DNA of 64,000 nt from Rhodobiaceae bacterium UBA4490 (lineage in GTDB: Bacteria; Pseudomonadota; Alphaproteobacteria; Parvibaculales; Parvibaculaceae). The DNA lies in the NCBI GenBank assembly GCA_002389665.1, contig DGNO01000002.1:257624-321623 (forward strand), given 5' to 3'. Position numbers and translations under genes: made by a program. Shown piece by piece: positions 25,955-35,646 of the stretch; the first letter of the stretch is position 1; each line of letters begins with the position of its first letter. Below the pieces are notes generated by a model. That model was not told the DNA's origin. It was given only the letters and a program-made list of their open reading frames with translations, and did no database searches.

Positions 25955-27346
25955 ATGAGCAAGACCCGCACCGAGACCGATTCCTTCGGCCCGCTTGAAG
26001 TGCCCGCCGACAAATACTGGGGCGCTCAGACGCAGCGCTCCCTCGGCAATTTCAAGATCGGCGGCGAAACCATGCCGAAGCCGCTCGTGCGGGCGCTCGG
26101 CGTCATCAAGCGCTCGGCGGCGCTCGCCAATATGGCGCTCGACAATATCGACCCGAAAATCGGCCAGACCATTGCCGAGGCCGCGCTGGAAGTGGCCGAG
26201 GGCAAGCTCGACGATCATTTCCCCCTCGTCGTCTGGCAGACGGGGTCCGGCACCCAGTCGAACATGAATGCGAACGAAGTCGTCTCCAACCGGGCGATCG
26301 AAATGCTGGGCGGCAAGATGGGCTCGAAAGACCCGGTCCATCCGAACGATCATTGCAACCGCTCGCAATCCTCGAACGACACCTTCCCCACCGCCATGCA
26401 TATCGCGGCGGCCGAAGAGATCACGCACCGGCTCGTGCCCGCGCTGCAGCAGCTGCGCAATTCGCTGAACGACAAAGCAGAAGCCTTTAAAGACATCATC
26501 AAGATCGGCCGCACCCACACCCAGGATGCAACGCCGCTGACGCTCGGCCAGGAATTTTCAGGCTATGTGGCGCAGGTCGAAAACGGCATCCGCCGCGTGG
26601 AAGCGGTTCTGCCCGCGCTGCTGGAACTTGCCCAGGGCGGCACGGCGGTCGGCACCGGCATCAATGCCAAGATCGGCTTTGCGGAAAAATTCGCCGAAGA
26701 GGTGGCAAACTTCACGAAGCTGCCCTTCATCACCGCACCGAACAAGTTCGAAGCGCTGGCAACGCATGATGCCTGTGTGGAAGCCCACGGCGCGCTGAAC
26801 ACCGTTGCCGTTTCGCTCTTCAAGATCGCCAACGATATTCGCTTCCTCGGCTCCGGCCCGCGCTCGGGTCTCGGCGAATTGCAGCTGCCCGAAAACGAGC
26901 CGGGCTCGTCCATCATGCCGGGCAAGGTGAACCCCACCCAGTGCGAAGCCTTGACCATGGTCTGCGCGCAGGTGATGGGCAACCACACGACGGTGACCTT
27001 CTCCGGCAGCCAGGGCCATTTCGAACTCAACGTCTTCAAGCCCGTGATCGGTTACAATGTGCTGCAGTCCATCCGCCTTCTGGCCGATGCGAGCGTCAGC
27101 TTTGCGGAAAACTGCGTGGACGGCATCGAAGCGAACCGCGAGCGGATTGCCGATCTCATGGAACGCTCTTTGATGCTCGTGACCGCGCTGGCGCCAAAGA
27201 TCGGTTATGACAACGCCACGAAAATCGCCAAGACCGCGCATAAGAACGGCACGACGCTGCGCGAGGAAGCGGTGAAAGGCGGTTATGTGACGGAAGAAGA
27301 GTTTGACCAGACCGTGCGTCCGCAGGATATGATCGCTCCTCAGTAA
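25955..27346 (+). CDS. fumC: Class II fumarate hydratase
   Basis: 463 residues. It interconverts fumarate and malate in the TCA cycle, without an Fe-S cluster. The superfamily signature [16 protein letters not shown] is present, with [14 protein letters not shown] and [15 protein letters not shown] contributing the active site. MSKTRTETD was chosen as the start because GGGAG lies upstream; an in-frame ATG at 25925 is less plausible. A small RHH gene follows 37 bases later. Confidence 0.98.
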   Translation: MSKTRTETDSFGPLEVPADKYWGAQTQRSLGNFKIGGETMPKPLVRALGVIKRSAALANMALDNIDPKIGQTIAEAALEVAEGKLDDHFPLVVWQTGSGTQSNMNANEVVSNRAIEMLGGKMGSKDPVHPNDHCNRSQSSNDTFPTAMHIAAAEEITHRLVPALQQLRNSLNDKAEAFKDIIKIGRTHTQDATPLTLGQEFSGYVAQVENGIRRVEAVLPALLELAQGGTAVGTGINAKIGFAEKFAEEVANFTKLPFITAPNKFEALATHDACVEAHGALNTVAVSLFKIANDIRFLGSGPRSGLGELQLPENEPGSSIMPGKVNPTQCEALTMVCAQVMGNHTTVTFSGSQGHFELNVFKPVIGYNVLQSIRLLADASVSFAENCVDGIEANRERIADLMERSLMLVTALAPKIGYDNATKIAKTAHKNGTTLREEAVKGGYVTEEEFDQTVRPQDMIAPQ

Positions 27347-27383
27347 ACTTGAGCCCTCAATATCGGGGCAAAGGGGAGCGGGT

Positions 27384-27644
27384 TTGAGCAAAATCGTCAA
27401 ACGCTCGGTCAGCATTGCAGGCCACCGCACCAGCATTTCTCTTGAGCGTCCCTTTTGGGAAGGCTTGAAGGAACTGGCCTGCTCCCGCAAGGTTTCGGTC
27501 AACGAACTGATCCGCCAGATAGACGCGGAGCGCGAGGAAGAGGAAAACCTCTCAAGCGCGCTCCGCGTTTTCGTTTTCAAGGAAATGGTACCGGCAAGGG
27601 CGTGCGACGCACCGGAAGAAAACGGCGACCCTAGCTCTAGCTAA
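27384..27644 (+). CDS. Ribbon-helix-helix domain protein
   Basis: 86 residues with a TTG start at 27384 and AAGGGGAGCG just upstream. The segment KRSVSIAGHRTSISLERPFWEGLKEL, continuing ACSRKVSVNELIRQID, is the RHH fold: a short strand giving the DNA-contacting residues, then two helices. The tail is acidic and Ser-rich with no obvious motif. Proteins of this class (RHH_4-like) are common near fumC in alphaproteobacteria, as I recall. The target and partner are unknown. The stop is 5 bases from the end of the converging AsmA gene. Confidence 0.8.
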   Translation: MSKIVKRSVSIAGHRTSISLERPFWEGLKELACSRKVSVNELIRQIDAEREEEENLSSALRVFVFKEMVPARACDAPEENGDPSSS

Positions 27645-27649
27645 AGTCT

Positions 27650-30600
27650 TCAAGACGCCTTGTCGGGCCGGGCCTGCGGACGCGGCGCACTGGGCACTTC
27701 GGATGCCCCCTCAGCGGCAGGCGCATTGTCATTTGCCGCTTCAGCACCGTTTGATGTTTCAGGCGCCGCTTCCGGCTTTTTCTCCGGCGTCTCGATCAGT
27801 TCTTTCAAATCTTCCGGCAGGTCTTCAACGCCCGCGTCTTCGATCTGCTTTTCGAGCAGGCGGCGCGCCATGAAAGCCTCCACAGCCACGGTATCAAAGC
27901 GGCTTTGCAACGCGCGCAAGGGCCCTGCGGAAACGAAGCCGAGCGCCGGCACACCTTCGGGCGCGGGCAATGGCAGTGTCAGCTCGGTGTCGCCGTGAAG
28001 ACGCGGCAGATCGATATAGGTTTTGCCGGCGGCGCCGGGGCTGAGCGGGATATCGAATTCGGCATCGACCGTCTGCACCAGTCCCTGCTCGACATTGAGC
28101 GGCGCGGCAATGCGCGTTACCGCCGTTTGCCCTTCGTCGAGCGTGCGCTCTTTCAGCGCCGCGAAATCCTCTATGTCTTCCAGCTCTGCAAGGCCCATCG
28201 AAAAGGCGTCGAGATCGAAACCGTTGAAAACGCCATTCTCGAAAAGCAGCTGACCGCTGCCGCCGAGCGAGGAAACGAGCGCCAGCCAGGAGCGCCCCTT
28301 GCCTTCCATCTGAAGACTGAGGCCGAGCTCGCCGCGCCCGGCGCTTTCCCCTAAGGCAAGGCCTGTGGCCTGCGCCGCATCCGCCGATTCCAGCGACAGC
28401 GTCACGCCGATACCGGGCTCGCTTTCCCCGCCTTCAAAGCGCATGCCCATGGTAAGCCGGCTATCGGCAAAAGTGCCGGTGAAAGGGGTGAGCGACAGCA
28501 CGCCGCTTTCAACGCTCGCCCGGCTTTCCGCTTCCCCGATGCGCAGACCCGCAAGTTCCAAAAGATCCGCTTTCACATTGAGCTCGGCGGTAAAATCCCC
28601 CAGCGCCGACCAGTCGAGCGGCGTTGTCGGCCAAACATCGCCGGGCGCAACGCCTTCGGCGAAAACCGGATCAAGCGACAGACGGGAGAGTTCGATATTG
28701 CCGGAAAGGTGGCCCGGCGTTTCGCCCGCCGCCATTTTCCAGCCAAGCGTGCCCGAGGTGCGGAACGTGCCCGCTACCGCCTCAAGCCCTTCGACCTGAA
28801 ACGCCCCTTCTTCAAGCGCCACATCGCCGCCGGCAACAACGCCGCCGCCTGCCCCATTGCGGGTAAGCAGCCGCATCAGGCCCGCCGCCTCGCCCTCGTT
28901 CCAGCCGAAGCCCTGCACCAAAGCCTCAAGGCGCGGCGCGGAGATATCTATGCGGCCATCAAATTTTTGCGGCGGCCAGGCGAGCGCGCCGCCAAGCTTG
29001 CCTTTGGAAGATATATGAAAACCATTGGCCGTCAGCCGTGCGCCAACCTCGTAAGAGCCGCCTTCCTCGCCTGCCCCTTGCAGACGCAGCTCGCCGTTTT
29101 CGCTGACCTCTGCGCCGGGCGCAAAGCCGAGCTGGCGCAGCAGCGCGGCGCTGCTTTCATTGGTGAGCGAGAGAACGCCATCATAAAAGGCTTTGCCTTC
29201 TTTTTCACGGCGGCGCTTGATCAGCGCTTTCAAGGAGCTTTCAGCCACCCGCCCTTCAAGATCGACGCTGGTGAAATGGCCTGCGCCGTCATCCCCTGCT
29301 TCAGCTTGAGCTTCGAAATAGACCGACAGCGGCGCGTAGCCCGCCTTCTGCCAATCCTCATCGATCAGCCCGAAAAAGGAAGTGCCGGCCTGCGGCGCAT
29401 CGATGCGGCCCTGCAGCGCGCCGAGCGGTTCATCCTCGATCCCGGCAAGGCGCCCTGAAAGCGACAGCGACGCACCGCTCGGATCGGCAAGGTGCACATG
29501 ATCGATGGCAAGCGCGCCTTGGCGGAGCGCTGCTTCCGCATCGAGCTCGGCAGCCTGCCAGTCTTCGAATGTCACGTTCCGCCCCGTCGTCACGAGGCTG
29601 ATATCGCGCGCGCGCGCCATCTCGCGCGGGTCTTCGGGCAGAAGCGCAAGGAGCGGGGCAAGCGGGGTCAGGTCCACATCGCGCCCATGCGCCTCGATGC
29701 TGAGCGCCTGGCGCTCGACACGGGCAAGCGAAAAGCCGCCGCGTAAATTTTCTTCCGCCACCCCGCTCTCGCCCGCAGGGCCGAGTGCGGCCTCGATATT
29801 GTAGAACTGCCAAAGCGTGTCGGAGAGGGCGAGCGTGCCTTCCATATTGAGCGCCGCGGCCCCGCCATTGCCGTTCACCGGCGCCGTGCCTGCAAGCCAG
29901 GATGAGAAGAGATGCGCGTTGGGCGCGCGCAAATTGAAGGTACCGTCATAACGGGTCTTGCCGCCCGCTGCCTCACTGCGGCGCCCGCGCATTTCAAGGC
30001 GCGCGTCATGGGGCAGTTTGAGCGCAGCTTCCGTCAACCGCCAGACACCTTCTTCCCGCATCAATTGCGCCGAAAGCTCTTTTGCGGAGCGCTCGCGGTA
30101 AAGCACACCGTCAGCTTTTATCGCGGCTTCGAAATCCATGTCGGCAGGCAGATAAGACAAAAGCCCGGCGACGGCTTCACCGGTTTCGGGACCTGCAAAA
30201 TAAGGATCGAGCGTGAGGGAGACGGCGGAAAGATCGAGCGCAGCGCGCGGCGTGCCGGACAGGCTGAGCGCCGCCTCGCCTTTCAGCGTGCCGCCCGGAA
30301 GATCCGCCACAAGCGTGCGCAGGCGCGCTTCGTTTTCCCCGGCAACGAGCCCCGCATTGACGTTGACGAGCGGCTCGCCCTTTTCCTTCATCCCAGCCTG
30401 GGCCTGGAAAGCGCCGTCGAGCCGGCCTGCGCGCGAAAACTCCGTCGCAATGCCCGAAAAGCTGAGGCGCGAGCTGATTTCCGGATATGAGAGCGCCGCA
30501 GTGACGGGAAAAGCTTTCGTGCCTGCAAACTCACCCACCGCAAGCTCCACCTCGCCTTTTACCCCGCCTTGCGTGAAAGCAACATCCGCCCGGAGCGGTC

Positions 30601-31153
30601 CTTGCAGCGAGGCGGCGGAGAAGGTGCCGTTAATACCGGCAAAGTTCACCTCCCGCCCGGAGCGCAAGTCGCGGTATTGCAACGTGCCACGCTCGAGCTG
30701 CGCGCTGGTCAGGCTGACCGATTTGGGATCGACATAGCTGTCTGCACCGGGATCGGAAACATTGATGGGCGAGCTCCAGTCAAGCCGCCCGTCTTCATCC
30801 ACCGTGACGTTCAGCGAAAAATCGGAAAGACGCACATGCGTCACCTCGACATCGCCGCGCAGAAGCGGCGCCAGCGCCACTTCCCCTTCCACGGAGCCGA
30901 TGTCTGCAAGCGGCGCGGCCTCGGCTGCAGCGTCGGCCTCGCGCAGACTCAGGCCGCCCAGCTGAAAACGCGGCGCGGGCAAAAGCACGAAATGAATGTC
31001 ACCGGAAACTTCCGCCTGCCAGCCCGTGGCTTCGCTCAGACGGCTCTCGATTTCACCGCGAAAAGAATTCCAATCGACGAAGCTCGGGCCGATCAGCGCA
31101 GCAAAGAGAACGACAACGATAAACGCGGCAATATAAGACAGTACGGAATTCAC
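27650..31153 (-). CDS. AsmA-like outer-membrane biogenesis protein
   Basis: 1167 residues. One N-terminal membrane anchor (about 5-23, YIAAFIVVVLFAALIGPSF) is followed by the AsmA signature FVDWNSFRGEIESRLSEATG and a long, repetitive beta-rich periplasmic region. The C-terminal part (about 950-1100) has the AsmA_2-type element GRGELGLSLQMEGKGRSW, then LSLGGSGQ-like sequence. Recent work places AsmA-like proteins in phospholipid transport between membranes. The extreme tail is Ala/Pro/Glu-rich and low complexity. It is divergent from the DUF4169 gene across 189 bases. Confidence 0.9.
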   Translation of the reverse strand: MNSVLSYIAAFIVVVLFAALIGPSFVDWNSFRGEIESRLSEATGWQAEVSGDIHFVLLPAPRFQLGGLSLREADAAAEAAPLADIGSVEGEVALAPLLRGDVEVTHVRLSDFSLNVTVDEDGRLDWSSPINVSDPGADSYVDPKSVSLTSAQLERGTLQYRDLRSGREVNFAGINGTFSAASLQGPLRADVAFTQGGVKGEVELAVGEFAGTKAFPVTAALSYPEISSRLSFSGIATEFSRAGRLDGAFQAQAGMKEKGEPLVNVNAGLVAGENEARLRTLVADLPGGTLKGEAALSLSGTPRAALDLSAVSLTLDPYFAGPETGEAVAGLLSYLPADMDFEAAIKADGVLYRERSAKELSAQLMREEGVWRLTEAALKLPHDARLEMRGRRSEAAGGKTRYDGTFNLRAPNAHLFSSWLAGTAPVNGNGGAAALNMEGTLALSDTLWQFYNIEAALGPAGESGVAEENLRGGFSLARVERQALSIEAHGRDVDLTPLAPLLALLPEDPREMARARDISLVTTGRNVTFEDWQAAELDAEAALRQGALAIDHVHLADPSGASLSLSGRLAGIEDEPLGALQGRIDAPQAGTSFFGLIDEDWQKAGYAPLSVYFEAQAEAGDDGAGHFTSVDLEGRVAESSLKALIKRRREKEGKAFYDGVLSLTNESSAALLRQLGFAPGAEVSENGELRLQGAGEEGGSYEVGARLTANGFHISSKGKLGGALAWPPQKFDGRIDISAPRLEALVQGFGWNEGEAAGLMRLLTRNGAGGGVVAGGDVALEEGAFQVEGLEAVAGTFRTSGTLGWKMAAGETPGHLSGNIELSRLSLDPVFAEGVAPGDVWPTTPLDWSALGDFTAELNVKADLLELAGLRIGEAESRASVESGVLSLTPFTGTFADSRLTMGMRFEGGESEPGIGVTLSLESADAAQATGLALGESAGRGELGLSLQMEGKGRSWLALVSSLGGSGQLLFENGVFNGFDLDAFSMGLAELEDIEDFAALKERTLDEGQTAVTRIAAPLNVEQGLVQTVDAEFDIPLSPGAAGKTYIDLPRLHGDTELTLPLPAPEGVPALGFVSAGPLRALQSRFDTVAVEAFMARRLLEKQIEDAGVEDLPEDLKELIETPEKKPEAAPETSNGAEAANDNAPAAEGASEVPSAPRPQARPDKAS

Positions 31154-31342
31154 GCGCCCTCCCCGACTGTCATCGCAAGACGACCCCTTCGGTCCGGTCT
31201 ATGGATTTGAAGGTGGCGGCCCCCACAACCTGCCACAGACATTCAACGCCCCTATATGCAGGGCCCCTCTTATTCAGAGCCCTTGTATTTGGCAAAGCCC
31301 GGCTTGATGGTATGTCAGATGCCGGTCTTCAGCGGGGAAATT

Positions 31343-31636
31343 ATGGGTTCTGACAAAGGAAATATAGTTAATTTCTCGGATTTCCGGCAAAAATCCAAAA
31401 AATCCGGCAAGAAAGAGACCCGCCAGGAAAAAGCGGCAAAGGCCGCTGCCAACCGGGTGCGCACCGGGCGCACGGGCGCGGAAAAGAAAGCGGCCAAGCT
31501 GCTCAAAGAAAAAGAACGCCGCCTGCATGAAGGCCGCCGCCTTACCCCGCATGGCGGCCTGCAAGGAGAAACGGCGAAAGTGCCCGCAAAGAGCACGCCC
31601 CTTCAAGATGAATCGGGAGGAACCGAAGAGACATGA
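31343..31636 (+). CDS. DUF4169 family small basic protein
   Basis: 97 residues, very rich in Lys, Ala and Arg. The N-terminal NIVNFSDFRQKSKKSGKKETRQEK and the central NRVRTGRTGAEKKAAKLLKEKERR match the DUF4169 pattern, with the conserved (G)RT-(K/G)AEK motif. It is probably a long charged helix with a flexible tail. The start MGSDKGN was selected because family members begin directly before IVN; the frame is open upstream to 31256. Its stop overlaps the CoA-transferase start (ATGA). Confidence 0.8.
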   Translation: MGSDKGNIVNFSDFRQKSKKSGKKETRQEKAAKAAANRVRTGRTGAEKKAAKLLKEKERRLHEGRRLTPHGGLQGETAKVPAKSTPLQDESGGTEET

Positions 31637-32841
31637 CAAAGGCGCAAACCTCGCCAGCGGAACCCGCCGTGGGCCCGCTTTCCGGCATCAAGATCGTCGA
31701 TCTGACCCGCGTGCTTGCCGGGCCCTACTGCACCATGGTGCTTGCCGATCTCGGCGCCCGCGTCATCAAGGTGGAACTGCCCGAGCGCGGCGACGATGCG
31801 CGCCATATCGGCCCCTTCATCGACAAGAAGTCGGCCTATTTCATGTCCGTCAACCGGGGCAAGGAATCCATTGCGCTCAACCTGAAGCGCGAGGAAGACC
31901 GGGAGATTTTCGAAGCGCTCTTGGAAGATGCCGATGTGCTGGTGGAAAATTACCGCCCCGGCACCATGGAAAAACTGGGTTATGAATGGGAGCGCCTGCA
32001 TCAGCGCTTTCCCCGTCTCATCTTCGCCTCGGCCAGCGGCTTCGGCCAGACCGGCCCTTACCGGGAAAAGCCCGCCTATGACATGGTGGTGCAAGGCATG
32101 GGCGGGATCATGAGCCTGACGGGCCATCCGGGCGGCGAGCCGACGCGGGTCGGCACCTCGATCGGCGATATTGGCGCGGGTCTCTTCACTGCGCTTGGCA
32201 TCGTCAGCGCACTATACGAGCGCACAAAGAACGGCACGACCGAGGGAGAGGGCCGCCGCGTCGATGTTTCCATGCTCGATTGCCAGATCGCCATGCTGGA
32301 AAACGGCATTGCCCGTTATTTTGCGACCGGCAAGGTACCGGGCCCGCTCGGCGCGCGCCACCCCTCCATCACCCCGTTTCAGGCGTTCAAGGCGAAAGAC
32401 GGCTATCTGACCATCGCGGCGGGCAATGATGCGCTCTTCACCAGGCTTTGCGAGCTCCTTGGCCTGCCCGGCCTTGCAGGCGATGCGCGCTTCACTTCGA
32501 ATGAAGCGCGCTGCCAGAACGTCGAGGCGCTGACGGCGGCGCTCGAAGCCCGCCTCACGGGCGAGCCCGTAAGCTACTGGCTGACGCTTCTGGGCGATGC
32601 GGGCATTCCCTGCGGGCCCATCAACAATGTCGAGCAGGCGCTCAGCGACCCGCAAGTTCTCTTCCGCAACATGGTGGTCGCCACCGAAGACCCGGATGTG
32701 GGCGAAGTGCGCATGGCGGGCAATCCCGTCAAAATCTCCGGTTTTGCGGACCCGGCCGTCCGACCCCCCGCGCCCGAGCTCGATTCCGGCCGGGAGCGGC
32801 TCCTGGCCGAGCTTAAAGCCCGGAAAAAGGCCGCCGAATAG
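31633..32841 (+). CDS. CaiB/BaiF family (class III) CoA transferase
   Basis: 402 residues. This family moves CoA between carboxylic acids through an aspartyl-CoA thioester. The N-terminal LSGIKIVDLTRVLAGPYCTMVLADLGARVIKVE is characteristic, and the catalytic aspartate is D150 in EKPAYDMVVQGMGG. The rest (NGIARYFATG, PFQAFKAKDGYL, GIPCGPIN) fits. The specific acid is unknown. It overlaps the DUF4169 gene and is followed, after 106 bases, by a TetR gene. Confidence 0.93.
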   Translation: MTKAQTSPAEPAVGPLSGIKIVDLTRVLAGPYCTMVLADLGARVIKVELPERGDDARHIGPFIDKKSAYFMSVNRGKESIALNLKREEDREIFEALLEDADVLVENYRPGTMEKLGYEWERLHQRFPRLIFASASGFGQTGPYREKPAYDMVVQGMGGIMSLTGHPGGEPTRVGTSIGDIGAGLFTALGIVSALYERTKNGTTEGEGRRVDVSMLDCQIAMLENGIARYFATGKVPGPLGARHPSITPFQAFKAKDGYLTIAAGNDALFTRLCELLGLPGLAGDARFTSNEARCQNVEALTAALEARLTGEPVSYWLTLLGDAGIPCGPINNVEQALSDPQVLFRNMVVATEDPDVGEVRMAGNPVKISGFADPAVRPPAPELDSGRERLLAELKARKKAAE

Positions 32842-32885
32842 CGCAAAAACGAGCATTTCCTTGCGAAAATTCGTCCTTCCCGCAG

Positions 32886-32914
32886 GTGACTGACCAGTCA
32901 GTAACATGTATGAT
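32886..32914 (+). promoter_or_regulatory. TetR-type operator and promoter
   Basis: ACTGAC-CA-GTCAGT (32889-32902), with 6-bp perfect arms, lies in the spacer of a promoter made of GTGACT (32886-32891) and a good -10 TATGAT (32909-32914). Sequences of this form are typical TetR-family operators. Bound repressor would block the promoter of the next TetR gene. Confidence 0.65.
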
Positions 32915-32947
32915 CGGCCCCGTAATCCAAAACCGGGGATGGTCGCC

Positions 32948-33589
32948 ATGGAATACAAGGACAGGGTGGAAGCGGCATTGGGAAAAGGCACGGTGCGCCG
33001 GCGAAGCGACAGGCCGCAGGCGATTATCTCCGCGGCAATCCGGCTGGTGGGTGAGCACGGCTTCGCCAATACCCGCCTTGAAGACGTGGCCGAGGCGGCG
33101 GGCGTGTCCAAAGCCGCGATCTATCTTTATTTCGAAAGCAAGGAAGACCTGTTCTTCGCCCTAGTGCGCGAAGGCGCCCTGCCGACCGTCGCCGACACCA
33201 ATGCCGCCGTTGCCCGCCATGAAGGCTCGCTCTCCGATCTCCTGCAGGAAATCATTCTCGGCATCGGCCATCTCATGGCGCATACGGAGCTCGGCACGAT
33301 CGTGAAGATCGTCGCCGCCGAAGCGCGCAATTTCCCGGAGCTCGTCACCTATCACCGCGATGAGGTGGTAGCGCGCGCCATGACCACGATCTCAGGTGTT
33401 ATCGAAAAAGGGATCGCCACGGGCGAGTTCCTTCCCTGCGACGCGCGCGCCCAGGCCGCGCTGTGCATCTTCCCGGTGCTGATGAACGGGATCTGGATGA
33501 ATTCCATCGGGCCCGATCCCAGCATCGTCGATCCCGATGCGCTTTTGAAAGCGCATGCCGAAACCTTTATCCGGGGCCTCGCCGCTTAA
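32948..33589 (+). CDS. TetR family transcriptional regulator
   Basis: 213 residues. The DNA-binding domain (about 15-65) includes QAIISAAIRLVGEHGF and TRLEDVAEAAGVSKAAIYLYFESKEDLF, a textbook TetR helix-turn-helix. The C-terminal ligand domain follows (AHTELGTIVKIVAAEARNFPEL). The upstream ATG at 32906 overlaps the promoter -10, so I prefer 32948 (GGGGA spaced 10) or 32939. It probably represses itself through the operator just upstream, and possibly the adjacent CoA-transferase region. Confidence 0.9.
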   Translation: MEYKDRVEAALGKGTVRRRSDRPQAIISAAIRLVGEHGFANTRLEDVAEAAGVSKAAIYLYFESKEDLFFALVREGALPTVADTNAAVARHEGSLSDLLQEIILGIGHLMAHTELGTIVKIVAAEARNFPELVTYHRDEVVARAMTTISGVIEKGIATGEFLPCDARAQAALCIFPVLMNGIWMNSIGPDPSIVDPDALLKAHAETFIRGLAA

Positions 33590-33594
33590 GAAGC

Positions 33595-34995
33595 TCAAAA
33601 TCCGGCAAGCTTGCCGGGATTGAGCAGGTTTTCAGGATCGAGCGCCTGCTTCACGGCCCGCATCAGGGGCAGCGTGTCGCCATGTTCTTCGGCAAGAAAG
33701 CCCTGCTTGCCCGAGCCGATGCCATGCTCGCCTGTCGAGGTACCGCCAAGCGCGAGCGCCCGGGCCACCATCCGGTCGTGCAGACGCTTGGCTTCCGCCA
33801 CCTCCCCCGCATCGTCCGGATCGATTAGCATGATCGTGTGGAAATTGCCGTCCCCCACATGGCCAACCAGCGGCGCAAGAATGGAAGAAGCATCGAGATC
33901 GGCGCGCGTTTCGCGGATGCAGCGGGCAAGCTGGGAAATCGGTACACAGACATCCGTCACCATGCCGTTCTTGCCCGGCGCCAGCGCGCGGGCGGCGTAA
34001 TAGGCATTGTGCCGGGCTTCCCAGAGCCGGTTTCTGTCTTCCGCCTTCACCGCCCAATCGAAACCGCTGCCGCCATGGGCCGAAGCGATCTCCCCGAACT
34101 GAGCGGCCTGTTCCTCGACGCTTTTCGCCGAGCCGTGAAATTCCAGAAACAGCATCGGCTGTTCGGGCAAGGAAAGTTTGGAATAAGCGTTGCAAGCGCG
34201 CACCTGCAGCGCATCCAGAATTTCGATCCGCGCCACCGGCAGGCCGCATTGAATGGTCTCGATGACGGAGGCGACGGCGCCCTCGATATCCGCAAAGGCG
34301 CAAACGGCGGCGGCCATGGCCTCCGGCACGCCGTAAAGTTTCAGCGACAATTCGGTGATGAGCCCGAGCGTGCCTTCCGAACCGATAAGCAGATGCGTCA
34401 TGTCATAGCCGGCGGCGGATTTGCGCGCCCGCCCGCCCGTCTCGATCACCTCGCCCGCCGCCGTGACGGCTTTGAGGCTGAGCACATTCTCGCGCATCGT
34501 GCCGTAGCGCACCGCATTCGTGCCCGAAGCGCGCGTTGCCGCCATGCCGCCCAGCGTCGCATTGGCGCCGGGATCGACGGGAAAGAAGAGGCCTTTATCG
34601 CGCAGTTCTTCGTTGAGCTGCTTGCGCGTAACACCCGCTTCCACCCGCACGTCGAGGTCTTCTGCATTGACCGCGAGTACGCGGTTCATGTGCGTGAAAT
34701 CGAAAGAGATGCCGCCCGAGGGCGCGGCCACCTGCCCCTCGAGCGAGGTGCCTGCGCCAAAGGCAATGATGGGTGTGTTATGCGCGCTGCAAAGCTTTAC
34801 TGCTTCGGCTACTTCTTCCGTGCTTTCTGGATAAAAAACACCGTCGGGCGCGGCCGGGATATGCCAGCTTTCATCGCGCCCATGCGCCTCGCGCTGCGCA
34901 GCGTTGCGAGAAAACCGCTCACCAAAACGCGCGGCAAGCGCCTCGAGCAAGGCGGCTGGCGCATGGCGGTTTTCTGCGGCGGGGTGAATGTTCAT
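33595..34995 (-). CDS. FAD-linked oxidase, D-lactate/glycolate dehydrogenase type
   Basis: 466 residues. The N-terminal PCMH-type FAD domain is seen as PESTEEVAEAVKLCSAHNTPI, GAGTSLEGQVAAP, and DPGANATLGGMAATRASG. The C-terminal substrate domain has VGHVGDGNFHTIM and GTSTGEHGIGSGKQGFL, conserved in GlcD and cytochrome-linked D-lactate dehydrogenase. It oxidises a 2-hydroxy acid and passes electrons to a carrier. The start MNIHPAAENR has AGGAG upstream. The converging TetR gene ends 5 bases away. Confidence 0.9.
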   Translation of the reverse strand: MNIHPAAENRHAPAALLEALAARFGERFSRNAAQREAHGRDESWHIPAAPDGVFYPESTEEVAEAVKLCSAHNTPIIAFGAGTSLEGQVAAPSGGISFDFTHMNRVLAVNAEDLDVRVEAGVTRKQLNEELRDKGLFFPVDPGANATLGGMAATRASGTNAVRYGTMRENVLSLKAVTAAGEVIETGGRARKSAAGYDMTHLLIGSEGTLGLITELSLKLYGVPEAMAAAVCAFADIEGAVASVIETIQCGLPVARIEILDALQVRACNAYSKLSLPEQPMLFLEFHGSAKSVEEQAAQFGEIASAHGGSGFDWAVKAEDRNRLWEARHNAYYAARALAPGKNGMVTDVCVPISQLARCIRETRADLDASSILAPLVGHVGDGNFHTIMLIDPDDAGEVAEAKRLHDRMVARALALGGTSTGEHGIGSGKQGFLAEEHGDTLPLMRAVKQALDPENLLNPGKLAGF

Positions 34996-35129
34996 CGAAA
35001 ACTCCTGCGGGCAGGCTAATCCCTTCGCGCGCTGCGGCCAAGCACGGATGAAACCTTGCGTCCGCCCATCAAACTCCCCACTTTGACAAAGCGCCTGTGC
35101 CCGCAAAAGATAGACAAAAGGAGCCAACC

Positions 35130-35639
35130 ATGCCGGACCAAGCAAATTCTGCCGCCACACCTTATGTAACGCCGACCCGCAAGGTCGAACCGGCATGGAT
35201 CGATTATAACGGCCATATGAACATGGCCTATTACAACCTTCTCTTCGACAATGCGCTCGACGCGCTGTTCAACGATCTCGGCATCGGCTGGGACTATACG
35301 AAAGAGGGCAAGTTCTCCTGCTTCATCGGCGAGATTCATGTGACCTACGCCCAGGAGTTGAAAGAAGGCGACCCGGTGCGCATCGAATATCAGCTTCTCG
35401 ACTGGGACGAGAAACGCATGCATTATTTCGGCAAGATGTATCACGCCGAAAAAAATTACCTCGCCGCGACCTCCGAGCAGATCAGCCTTCACGTCAGCCT
35501 GGAAACCCGCAAGACCGCGCCTTTTCCGGCCCATGTGCAAGAAAAGCTGGAAAGTCTGATGGATCGGCACAAATCTCTTCCCGTCCCTGCCGAAGTCGGC
35601 CGCGTGATCGGCATCCGGCGCAAGAAAGAGAGCGCGTAA
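35130..35639 (+). CDS. Hotdog-fold acyl-CoA thioesterase family protein
   Basis: 169 residues. The 4-hydroxybenzoyl-CoA thioesterase motif WIDYNGHMN is at residues 23-31, with D25 as the likely catalytic acid. The rest suits a single hotdog domain (GEIHVTYAQELKEGDPVRIEYQLLD). The start MPDQANS has AAGGAG upstream; the frame continues to a GTG at 35097. It is likely cytoplasmic. The acyl chain is unknown; a carnitine- or betaine-related ester is possible in this subfamily. It is followed 7 bases later by the pentapeptide gene. Confidence 0.85.
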   Translation: MPDQANSAATPYVTPTRKVEPAWIDYNGHMNMAYYNLLFDNALDALFNDLGIGWDYTKEGKFSCFIGEIHVTYAQELKEGDPVRIEYQLLDWDEKRMHYFGKMYHAEKNYLAATSEQISLHVSLETRKTAPFPAHVQEKLESLMDRHKSLPVPAEVGRVIGIRRKKESA

Positions 35640-35646
35640 CCTGCCC

